64,000 nt of DNA. Source: Leptospira fluminis. Its GTDB lineage: Bacteria > Spirochaetota > Leptospiria > Leptospirales > Leptospiraceae. This document shows, one piece after another, positions 1 to 6,951 of this stretch (the first letter of the stretch is position 1; each line of letters begins with the position of its first letter). The notes under the pieces are model-generated. The model saw only the letters and a list, made by a program, of their open reading frames with translations, did not search any database and was not told where the DNA came from. The stretch lies in assembly GCF_004771275.1 (NCBI RefSeq), contig NZ_RQEV01000010.1:214035-278034 (forward strand), in the 5' to 3' direction. The position numbers and the translations under genes were made by a program.

Positions 1-138
1 CGGATCGTTGGCCACGCTAGCCAACTCCGCCGATTTGGAATCCGTGTTCGGTTGTTTGTTTTGTGCGATCGCGCCGTACGAAGCGGCAACTAGTAATCCT
101 AATACCGCAATTCCCTTAGGGAAAAAACTTTTTATCAT
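1..138 (-). CDS. N-terminal part of an exported protein (runs off the left edge)
   Basis: Only the first 46 codons are inside the window. The ATG is at 138 on the minus strand. Residues 2-4 are short and basic, followed by a hydrophobic stretch and a plausible signal-peptidase I site after SYGAIA, so the product is probably exported to the periplasm or envelope. The mature part begins with a polar, low-complexity stretch (QNKQPNTDSK). An AAGGGG ribosome-binding site lies about 8 bases upstream and sits inside a small hairpin. It follows the O-methyltransferase gene on the same strand. No function can be assigned. Confidence 0.6.
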   Translation of the reverse strand, partial: MIKSFFPKGIAVLGLLVAASYGAIAQNKQPNTDSKSAELASVANDP

Positions 139-141
139 TCG

Positions 142-160
142 ATTGCCCCTTCGCGGCAAT
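142..160 (-). promoter_or_regulatory. Hairpin over the ribosome-binding site of the left-edge gene
   Basis: Read on the minus strand, ATTGCC (rc of 155-160) can pair with GGCAAT (rc of 142-147) around a 7-base loop. The AAGGGG Shine-Dalgarno of the gene starting at 138 overlaps the loop and 3' arm. It could modulate initiation; the 6-bp stem is seen, the function is inferred. Confidence 0.3.
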
Positions 161-192
161 ATAGCACATTCCATTAACGAGTAACAAGCTTT

Positions 193-882
193 TTATCCGG
201 AAAAATCAATGCAGATTAAACCGTCCCCTACGGGAAAGAGAGTGTAAGGCAAGCCGGATTCCTTGAGAATCCCCCAGAAGGCCCGGATCGCCACATCGGA
301 CGGAGCCTGACGCTCCGGATCGGCCGGGCGTCCATGCCAAAGAACGTTATCAAAGACCACCCGCAATTCCCTTCCCTTCCCTCCGTCCCGAACCAATTTC
401 AGTATCTCCGGATAACGGATTTTGTCGCAATCCACGAACAGGAACTCTTTCTCACCTTTGACGGAGGAGGAAAAGAACCTCCGCAGGACTTCCACGCATT
501 CCCCCTTCAGCAATTCGATCCGACGCGAATCCGCCCCTAATCTATCCAGATACGATTGCGTCGTCTGCATAAACTGGATCTCTCGGTCCACGCTTCTGAT
601 TTTTGCGGATCCTTGCAGTGCGGAATAAATCCAGATCAAGGATACTCCATAACCGGTCCCCAGTTCCAGGACTTCGGTGGGTTCCCAAGAGGACACTAAA
701 AAAGCGAGCACAGCTCCTGAAGCGGGCGAAAGTACCGGAATCTGGTCCTTAGCGGCGTTCTCTTCCAAAGTGTGGAGCCATGGATACGGTCGACGAACAA
801 GATCGCGATCGATCCAATCCTCCAGTCCGTTTTTATACAGAGAGAGCCCTTTCTTATCCGCCTGTTTTTTAGAGTCGGCCAT
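193..882 (-). CDS. SAM-dependent O-methyltransferase-like protein
   Basis: A 229-residue class I Rossmann-fold methyltransferase resembling the catechol/caffeoyl-CoA O-methyltransferase group (methyltransferase family 3). The glycine-rich SAM-binding motif I is ELGTGYGVSLIW (about residues 73-84), followed by an acidic residue at the end of strand 2 (SVDRE) and FVDCDK in the motif normally used for metal and substrate binding. A conserved FDN..WHG stretch follows, as in that family. There is no signal peptide, so it should be cytosolic. It lies 17 bases downstream of an RNase Z-like gene and is probably co-transcribed with it. The substrate cannot be predicted. Confidence 0.8.
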   Translation of the reverse strand: MADSKKQADKKGLSLYKNGLEDWIDRDLVRRPYPWLHTLEENAAKDQIPVLSPASGAVLAFLVSSWEPTEVLELGTGYGVSLIWIYSALQGSAKIRSVDREIQFMQTTQSYLDRLGADSRRIELLKGECVEVLRRFFSSSVKGEKEFLFVDCDKIRYPEILKLVRDGGKGRELRVVFDNVLWHGRPADPERQAPSDVAIRAFWGILKESGLPYTLFPVGDGLICIDFSG

Positions 883-899
883 TTTTCGGAGAGGCTTTT

Positions 900-1730
900 T
901 TATTCCGGTAAAAACAGATGAAATCTGTCCTTTTCAGAGGAAGGAATCTTCTTTGCTAAAAGTTTTCTAATATAAGGAATCGGATAACGTTTGGAAAAAT
1001 GGATAAGGACGATCTTTTCGTTTTTAAACGCGGAAAGATTGTGAAGAATCTCGTCCAGGTGGATATGTCCCCATTCCCTGGCCTTTGCTACGTCCCTTTC
1101 CTCGTCAATGTACGTGCATTCCAGAAAGATCACTTCCGACTCGGCCACGTCCTTGTGGGTCAACACGTATTCTATTTTCGTGTCTCCGGAAAAACTCACC
1201 ACCGGTTTGGCGATCACATCCTCGATTCCTTCCGAGGATTTTTTCTTCTCCGCCAATTCCAAGGAACTTAGTCCTTGGAATTCCTTCCGCAGTTTTTTCC
1301 GTTTTTCGTATATCGTGTAACCTTGGGATACGACTCGGTGAAACGTCCTCCAAGGTTTAAAGCTGTGGAAGGAATCCAGCTCTACTTCCTCGCCTTCTCC
1401 GACTCCGAACAACTCGTATTGATAAGGAAAGTCCTCTATCTTGGAATAAAGGGTCAGGATCTCCCGCAAGGGGGATTCCAATTCCTTCGGAACGTATATT
1501 TTCGGCGGAGAAAGTTTCCTTAATGATCTCTGTGAAACGTAATACGGAACGCCCGCGGAATGATCCAGATGCGCATGAGTCAACAGAAGATTGCCCACAT
1601 GGATCTTGTTCGGATTCTGATGGCCGATATCGAACATCAGATTCAGATTGGGAACGACGACGGAAGTCCTGATTCCGCCTTCGGAAATACCTTCGAAAGT
1701 ATAACGCTTATGTTCGAACCGACTTTGCAT
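900..1730 (-). CDS. RNase Z-like metallo-beta-lactamase-fold hydrolase
   Basis: A 276-residue protein of the metallo-beta-lactamase fold. The zinc motif HxHxDH is THAHLDH at residues 51-57. Further ligand candidates are His130 in [10 protein letters not shown], Asp183 in SFSGDT, the GHIH pair at 222-225 and His244 in HFSKRY. The TxHxxxSxGY, FSGDT and HFSxRY combination is characteristic of tRNase Z proteins, which cut 3' trailers from pre-tRNA. It may be the tRNA 3'-processing enzyme or a close paralogue with another substrate. It abuts the M16 peptidase gene upstream (1 base between stop and the next gene's end) and is probably in the same operon. Confidence 0.75.
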   Translation of the reverse strand: MQSRFEHKRYTFEGISEGGIRTSVVVPNLNLMFDIGHQNPNKIHVGNLLLTHAHLDHSAGVPYYVSQRSLRKLSPPKIYVPKELESPLREILTLYSKIEDFPYQYELFGVGEGEEVELDSFHSFKPWRTFHRVVSQGYTIYEKRKKLRKEFQGLSSLELAEKKKSSEGIEDVIAKPVVSFSGDTKIEYVLTHKDVAESEVIFLECTYIDEERDVAKAREWGHIHLDEILHNLSAFKNEKIVLIHFSKRYPIPYIRKLLAKKIPSSEKDRFHLFLPE

Positions 1731-1731
1731 T

Positions 1732-3165
1732 CTAAGGGATCGGATCCTCGGGTCCGATCGCTTTCGAGGAAGGAAGCGTCTGCAAAACTACGGCCTTAGG
1801 TCCCGAAATGACGGCCGTCAATTTTTCCCGTTTAAAATAGGTTCTTCCGGCCCTCTTAATATCCTCCAGAGTCACGGCTTGGATCTTATCCCTGTAAATC
1901 CTGAGATAATCCGTAGGCATGCGGTGTTCCCGAAAACGCGCCTCGTTCCTTAGGATCTCCAATGAGTCCGTAAACAGAAAAATGAATTTATTCTGGATCG
2001 CTTCCTTCGCGTTCTTCAATTCCTCTTCGGTGATCCGATGAAACGTCTTTTCGCTCAGAATTTCCCCCATCAGATCGTATACTTCCAAAGCGGTCTGCGA
2101 CTTTGTCTGGGTCATAAAGAACAAAAGAGAATGATCTTTTTCGAAGACCGGATGACTGGAGGAGGAATAGGCCAAGCCCTTATCGGACCGGATTTTGCTC
2201 ATGAAGTAGGAATTGAATCCTCCTCCTCCCACGATATAATTCAGGATTTGGATAGGATAAAAATCCGGATCGTTATGTGCGGGTCCGATCCCGAGGAAAA
2301 GGACCACGTTTTGGGTATTCCCTTTGTCCACCACTAGATTCCTGTATCCTACGGATTTGAGATTCTTTTCCAGTTCCGACTGTGGCAGGGGCTCCGATTC
2401 CTTTTTCCCTCCGGTACCTGGAGCCGGCAGCACTTCGTTTAAAAACGCGGACACGGTATCCTCTTTCCAATCTCCGGTTACCAATACGGATTTGCGCGCT
2501 TTGGAAACATAGTTCAAATAATATCCGAATACGGCATCCGAAGTCAGTTTCTCCAAACCGGAGGCGGAAGAGAACTTTCCGCGGATTTTTCCCTTGTACG
2601 CCAATTCCATCGCCTTACGGCCGGCCAAAGCGGCTATATTATCATTTCTTCTCTTAATCTGTTCGCTTAATTGAAGCCTACTTATCTCGAAGGCCTCCTG
2701 ACCGAAATGAGGTTGGTTCAGGAATTCCGCAATTAGAGTCTTGGATTCCTTATCATATCTCGAGAGCCAGGAAAACGTGACCGTAATCGCATCGAGATCC
2801 GCTTGAACCCGCATTTTGGAACCGTAGGATTCCCAAACTTCCGCGAAGGTTTGTCCGGGATGAGCCTTTGTTCCCCCCTTCTTCCAGGTTTCCGGAAGGA
2901 TATCGGAGAGTTCGCATTCGATTTCCGGAAAGTAGGAAGGCCCTGCATAAAAGGAAATCTCGAGAGTCTTTAGGGGAAATTCCGAATTCGGAAGAAATAG
3001 GATTCGGGTATTCGGATCGGCGCCCAATTCCTGAATTTTAGGGAAATGGAATTCTAGAGAAGGGATCTTGACGTCCTTAACGAAATCCCCGGGAGCGGTC
3101 TCCGTACGGAAAGGAAACAGAAAGGAAACGAATAAAAGGAAAAGGAAGAACTTGGAGGATTTCAT
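1732..3165 (-). CDS. Secreted M16-family peptidase homologue lacking the zinc motif
   Basis: 477 residues with an N-terminal signal peptide (hydrophobic residues 5-18, ending FRTETA). The fold is that of the M16 (pitrilysin/processing-peptidase) family, but the position of the HxxEH zinc motif reads [13 protein letters not shown], so the metal ligands are absent. The later R/Y substrate region ([22 protein letters not shown]) is well kept. Such proteins form heterodimers with a catalytic M16 partner, here the gene immediately upstream, whose stop overlaps this start by 4 bases. Together they probably form a periplasmic or surface metallopeptidase. The substrate is unknown. Confidence 0.85.
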   Translation of the reverse strand: MKSSKFFLFLLFVSFLFPFRTETAPGDFVKDVKIPSLEFHFPKIQELGADPNTRILFLPNSEFPLKTLEISFYAGPSYFPEIECELSDILPETWKKGGTKAHPGQTFAEVWESYGSKMRVQADLDAITVTFSWLSRYDKESKTLIAEFLNQPHFGQEAFEISRLQLSEQIKRRNDNIAALAGRKAMELAYKGKIRGKFSSASGLEKLTSDAVFGYYLNYVSKARKSVLVTGDWKEDTVSAFLNEVLPAPGTGGKKESEPLPQSELEKNLKSVGYRNLVVDKGNTQNVVLFLGIGPAHNDPDFYPIQILNYIVGGGGFNSYFMSKIRSDKGLAYSSSSHPVFEKDHSLLFFMTQTKSQTALEVYDLMGEILSEKTFHRITEEELKNAKEAIQNKFIFLFTDSLEILRNEARFREHRMPTDYLRIYRDKIQAVTLEDIKRAGRTYFKREKLTAVISGPKAVVLQTLPSSKAIGPEDPIP

Positions 3166-4730
3166 TTTTTATCTCCTTCGGAACTTATCAGATCGCCGAC
3201 CGTGAGATTTCTCGGGACGAAATATTTCTTGGCCACCCGTTTGATGTCTTCCGGAGTCACTTTATCCAATTGGGAATAATCCTCGAAAATAGCGGCCCAG
3301 TTCCCCGCAATTAATTCGTAGTAAGTAAGAACGTCCGCCAGCTTTCCGTTATTGTTCAGTCCGCGGATATAGTCGGCGATGATCTGATTTTTTACTTTAG
3401 CCAGCTCTTCCTCCTCTACCGCTACGTTCTTCAAGGTCTCAAGTTCGTCCAAAACGGATTTTTCTATCCCTTCAGGATTCACACCTCGGACGTTTGTGAT
3501 ATAAATCGCGAAGAGATTGTCGTATCTTTCTCCGGGATCCCCCGCCCAACAAGACACCTTTTGTGCCGATTTTTCCCGAAGGACCAATCTCTTATACAAC
3601 CTTCCGGTTTCTCCTTGCGTCAGGATCGCGTCTATCACGTCCAATACGGGCCGATCGTGATGGGGAGGCGCCGGAGTCAACCATCCCATTACCTTCATAG
3701 GTCCGGAGGGATGTCGCACGCTTACCCGCCTAGGATCGTGGTCGTAACTCTCCTTGATCGAAACGGGTCGTGTCGGACTTCCTTCCGGAATATCATCGAA
3801 ATAATTCCGGACGATCGTCTCGACGGCGGAGAAATCCAGATCTCCCACCACCGCTATGGCCATATTTCCCGGGCGATAATGCTTACGAAAAAAATACTCG
3901 GTTTTGTCGATGTCCAGAAAAGGCAGATTGGATTCATAACCGATCACCGGCATTCCGTACGGATGCTTTTCGAATGCGGTTCCCAGGAATTTCTCACGGA
4001 GGGTGCCCAGGCCTTGGTTATCCACACGCATGCGTCTTTCCTCCAGGACCACATCCCGTTCCGTATAATATTCCCGTAATATAGGATCCTTCAAACGGTC
4101 GGACTCGAGCTTTGCCCAAATTTCCAGGCGGTTGGAGGGCAATAAGATCTGATAATTCGTAACGTCGTTCGTCGTATATGCGTTAAAGCCCACGCCGCCG
4201 TTTTTATCGTAGATATACGAATCCTCGTTGGATACCACGAATTTACGGTGCGTTTCCAATAGACCCTTAAACCGATCTTCCAGGACCTTTTTTTCCTTTA
4301 GAAAACTTTGTGGAACGGATTCCTTCTTATTAGTATATTCTCTTTCTCGAATATTATATTCGTCCAAACGTTTTCCCCAGACTCGAATTTGGTCCAGATA
4401 AACCTTCTCTCTCGCGTAATCGTTCGTTCCTATATGTTTCGTGCCCTTGAAAAGCATATGCTCCAATAAATGAGCGGTCCCCGCAATCTCGGGTTTTTCG
4501 TCGACGGACCCGACGAGGAACTTCGTATAGACCGCTATCGTAGGGGATTCCCCCCTTTTCATCATAAGCAATCGAATGCCGTTTTTCAGAACGACTTTCT
4601 TAACCCTGGATTCGAGGGAGGATCGGACGTTCGCAAACAAGTCCTCCTCGGCCGACAAATTCGAACCGACGAAAGAGAACAGGAGAATGCCTAGAATCGG
4701 AGAGATCGTTTTTGGAAAGGACTTCCACAT
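3162..4730 (-). CDS. Secreted M16-family zinc metallopeptidase (catalytic partner)
   Basis: A 522-residue M16 peptidase when started at the ATG at 4730; a GTG at 4766 would add 12 residues ahead of the signal peptide and is less likely. The signal peptide ends near NLSAEE. The catalytic motif HLLEHMLFKGT (HxxEH, about residues 87-91) carries the two zinc histidines and the catalytic glutamate, and the downstream acidic ligand lies in VVLEERRMR. There is an insertion of about 65 lysine/glutamate-rich residues between the motif and the NAYTTNDVTNY strand, as in some two-chain M16 enzymes. It overlaps the inactive homologue by 4 bases, pointing to stoichiometric co-translation and a heterodimer. 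Confidence 0.88.
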   Translation of the reverse strand: MWKSFPKTISPILGILLFSFVGSNLSAEEDLFANVRSSLESRVKKVVLKNGIRLLMMKRGESPTIAVYTKFLVGSVDEKPEIAGTAHLLEHMLFKGTKHIGTNDYAREKVYLDQIRVWGKRLDEYNIREREYTNKKESVPQSFLKEKKVLEDRFKGLLETHRKFVVSNEDSYIYDKNGGVGFNAYTTNDVTNYQILLPSNRLEIWAKLESDRLKDPILREYYTERDVVLEERRMRVDNQGLGTLREKFLGTAFEKHPYGMPVIGYESNLPFLDIDKTEYFFRKHYRPGNMAIAVVGDLDFSAVETIVRNYFDDIPEGSPTRPVSIKESYDHDPRRVSVRHPSGPMKVMGWLTPAPPHHDRPVLDVIDAILTQGETGRLYKRLVLREKSAQKVSCWAGDPGERYDNLFAIYITNVRGVNPEGIEKSVLDELETLKNVAVEEEELAKVKNQIIADYIRGLNNNGKLADVLTYYELIAGNWAAIFEDYSQLDKVTPEDIKRVAKKYFVPRNLTVGDLISSEGDKK

Positions 4731-4814
4731 ACCAACAGCTTTTCCCCGGAAAGGCGCAATGTCCACAAGTTCCGCGAAAAAATCCCGCTGGTTTTTCCCG
4801 AGGGATTTGCGAAA

Positions 4815-5495
4815 ATGGGAACCATGTTCCGTTGGCTGACGGTCTTAATCCTTTTTGCCCTCGTCTTTTGCGAGCCTGCCGACCCCGAATTTAGAAGAAA
4901 GGCCTGGGATAATGTCACGGATACCGGTTTCATATCCAGGGAATATTTCCAAGCGGTCGTCACCGTTCCGATGCCGAATCAGGAAAAGCCCCTCTTGGAG
5001 CTGAGGGAAGAGTGCAAGGCAAGAGCTCTGCGAAAAAGGGACGAAATCTCCGTACCGATTTTAGCAACCCAGCTTAGGGAAGAAAAAAGGTACCTACAAG
5101 GAACCGCGAGACGGACCCCCGTTCCTTCCTATGTCCCTCCGGCGCAACACCCGCAGGTGGGGATTACGGGAGTCGCCGTATCTCCCGGTGCAGCTACGGC
5201 ATCTTTGACCCCCAACCAGCCTGCCCAGTCGACGGCAACTTCGCCCCAAACTCAACAGCAACAACCTGCGACTCCTTCCGACGCAAATAAGGAAAGCGCG
5301 TCCCGAAAGAAGGAAGCGGTGAACGCGGATTTTTTGGCTTACCGGGCGGCCTTCTCCTGGTTTTTTGAAGGCTTTTTTTTATATCGTGAAGATTATAGCG
5401 ATCCTAAGAACTGTACTTTGGTTTATAGAATCGTACAAGCTGATTTGTTGAAGCGAATTTTAGAATCCCCAATCTATGACCTTCCCGTAAGGTAA
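4815..5495 (+). CDS. Probable lipoprotein of unknown function
   Basis: 226 residues. The N-terminus is a short hydrophobic signal with a relaxed spirochaetal lipobox, ALVFC, with Cys about residue 19. The ATG at 4815 is preferred over the one at 4824 because GAGGGA lies 8 bases upstream. A central region (about 115-165) is rich in Pro, Gln, Ala and Thr and is probably an unstructured linker; flanking parts are charged. It has a helix ELREECKARALRKRDE reminiscent of the neighbouring small lipoprotein's ELARKRAL helix. It diverges from the M16 peptidase gene. No function is recognised. Confidence 0.6.
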   Translation: MGTMFRWLTVLILFALVFCEPADPEFRRKAWDNVTDTGFISREYFQAVVTVPMPNQEKPLLELREECKARALRKRDEISVPILATQLREEKRYLQGTARRTPVPSYVPPAQHPQVGITGVAVSPGAATASLTPNQPAQSTATSPQTQQQQPATPSDANKESASRKKEAVNADFLAYRAAFSWFFEGFFLYREDYSDPKNCTLVYRIVQADLLKRILESPIYDLPVR

Positions 5496-5508
5496 CGCTG
5501 GAGCGCTT

Positions 5509-5934
5509 ATGCAACCTAAAATCGCCGTCTCTCTGATTCTGATTTTTTCCTTCTTCTCGGTTTGTAAAACGCCGACTACTAAGGAAAGCGGACAAACGGA
5601 TACGCCTAAATCCGTCGTACAGGAATCCGCACCCGCCGAAGAGGACCAATTCGTTAAAGCGACGGAGGGATTCCTCAATTCCTCGACCTATCAAGTAGTG
5701 GTCTCTTCTCTGGAAGGAAACGAAAAGGAAGCCCTGGAGCTGGCGAGAAAACGGGCTTTAAATCTCTTCATCGCGGAAAAAGGCGAGCTCTTCCGGCCGG
5801 CAGACCGGAAAGTATTGAAGGAATTGGTGGATACCAAGGGGAAAATCGCGAGGACGTCCAAGCCTATCAACGGAAAGACGTATTATTTATTTCAGATTTC
5901 TCAACCTGACCTGAAGATAGAATTAAAAAAATAA
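5509..5934 (+). CDS. Small lipoprotein of unknown function
   Basis: 141 residues with a signal sequence and lipobox-like FFSVC (Cys at about residue 19), then a Thr/Ser/Glu-rich tether. The globular part contains YQVVVSSLEGNEKEALELARKRAL, a helix pattern seen in LPP20-like proteins that carry a short alpha/beta domain, but the similarity is by eye only. It starts 13 bases after the preceding lipoprotein stops, so the two are almost certainly one transcription unit. It is followed by a GC-rich hairpin. Confidence 0.6.
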   Translation: MQPKIAVSLILIFSFFSVCKTPTTKESGQTDTPKSVVQESAPAEEDQFVKATEGFLNSSTYQVVVSSLEGNEKEALELARKRALNLFIAEKGELFRPADRKVLKELVDTKGKIARTSKPINGKTYYLFQISQPDLKIELKK

Positions 5935-5946
5935 AACGAAGGAAGG

Positions 5947-5973
5947 CCGGCTTCGCATCCTTGCGAACGCCGG
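5947..5973. terminator. Strong hairpin between convergent genes
   Basis: CCGGCTTCGCA (5947-5957) pairs with TGCGAACGCCGG (5962-5973) around a TCCT loop, with one unpaired C. A second small hairpin, TAGATT-CGGAA-AATCTA, follows at 5974-5990. On the minus strand the hairpin is followed by a T-rich run (TTTTATTTTTTT), so it best serves as terminator for the minus-strand gene at 5988-6383 and may also stop the lipoprotein operon. Confidence 0.55.
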
Positions 5974-5987
5974 TAGATTCGGAAAAT

Positions 5988-6383
5988 CTATTTAATGATT
6001 TCCTTTTGAACAATTTTGCCCGGGATGCAGATGTTCCGGTTGTAGTCGCAGTAAAAGATCTTCGCCTGTATCTCCAATTCGCCCTTCCCCTTTAGAGTGA
6101 TCGGCATAGGTTCGACCGATTCGAAATATTCCTTTTTTTTAGGGGAAGTCTTACCTTTCAGCTTCAGATCGGAGGATTCCACTTTCAGGCCGGGCCCGGA
6201 GACGATTTGGATTCGATGAGGCGCGTCCTTTTGGATTCCGAAATGAGAAGGATGGACCACTTTCAAAAAGTAAACCTCACCGATTCCTTTTTCCAATTTG
6301 AATTTCACGGGACTTTCCTCCTCGGCGGATAGTCCGGCGCTGAGAACGAAAACCCATATGATAGCGAATAATTTCTTTGTCAT
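5988..6383 (-). CDS. Small secreted protein with a C-terminal Cys pair
   Basis: 131 residues, with signal peptide MTKKLFAIIWVFVLSAGLSA. The remainder is beta-rich. Near the C-terminus FYCDYNRNICIPGKI holds two cysteines six residues apart. This resembles the cysteine-containing C-terminal beta domain found in some NHL-repeat thioredoxin-like proteins and in the N-terminal domain of DsbD, which suggests a disulphide-containing or redox-related periplasmic domain. The match is by pattern only. It is a single gene convergent with the lipoprotein pair. Confidence 0.55.
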   Translation of the reverse strand: MTKKLFAIIWVFVLSAGLSAEEESPVKFKLEKGIGEVYFLKVVHPSHFGIQKDAPHRIQIVSGPGLKVESSDLKLKGKTSPKKKEYFESVEPMPITLKGKGELEIQAKIFYCDYNRNICIPGKIVQKEIIK

Positions 6384-6456
6384 GCTACTTTAGACCATAT
6401 TTTTTCTAGGATGTTTTTGGACCGGACCGTAAATCCGAACTTTTCCCGAGTCCGAA

Positions 6457-6951
6457 CTAGCCTTTGAAATTCTGGAATTGAAGATCGAAAGGTAGATCCG
6501 CATTTTTTAACATTCGCATGATTTCCTGGAGATCGTCCTTTTTCTTTCCTTGGATTCGAACGCTGGTTCCCATAATGGTTGCGGTCACCTTTAGCTTGGA
6601 ATCTTTGACGATCTTCGTGATTTCCTTGGTCTGCTCTTTTTCCAATCCGTTCTTGATCTTTACTTTCATCCGAACGGTATTTCCCGTGGCCGGCTCGACC
6701 TTGGATTTAAAATCGAAGGACTTCAATCCCAATCCTCTCTTGGCCATCTTATTGATCAATACGTCGATAACGCTTTCCAACTTTGCTTCGTTATCGGAAG
6801 CGAGGATCAGGTTTTCCTCTTCCAGTTTGATTTCGGACTTGGATCCCTTAAAATCGAATCTGGTCTTGATTTCGCCGATCGCCTGGTTTACCGCGTTCAC
6901 TAATTCGGGTTTATCGATTTCGGATACTACGTCGAAGGATGGATCGCTCAT
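6457..6951 (-). CDS. YajQ-family nucleotide-binding protein
   Basis: 164 residues, the normal length for the UPF0234/YajQ family. It starts MSDPSFDVVSEIDKPE and carries the family's DFKGSKSEI and GTSVRIQGKKKDDLQ segments. YajQ proteins bind nucleotides (cyclic-di-GMP in some species) and tRNA or mRNA; the precise role here is unknown. The start overlaps the alaS stop by 4 bases (ATGA), so translation is coupled to alaS. Confidence 0.92.
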   Translation of the reverse strand: MSDPSFDVVSEIDKPELVNAVNQAIGEIKTRFDFKGSKSEIKLEEENLILASDNEAKLESVIDVLINKMAKRGLGLKSFDFKSKVEPATGNTVRMKVKIKNGLEKEQTKEITKIVKDSKLKVTATIMGTSVRIQGKKKDDLQEIMRMLKNADLPFDLQFQNFKG

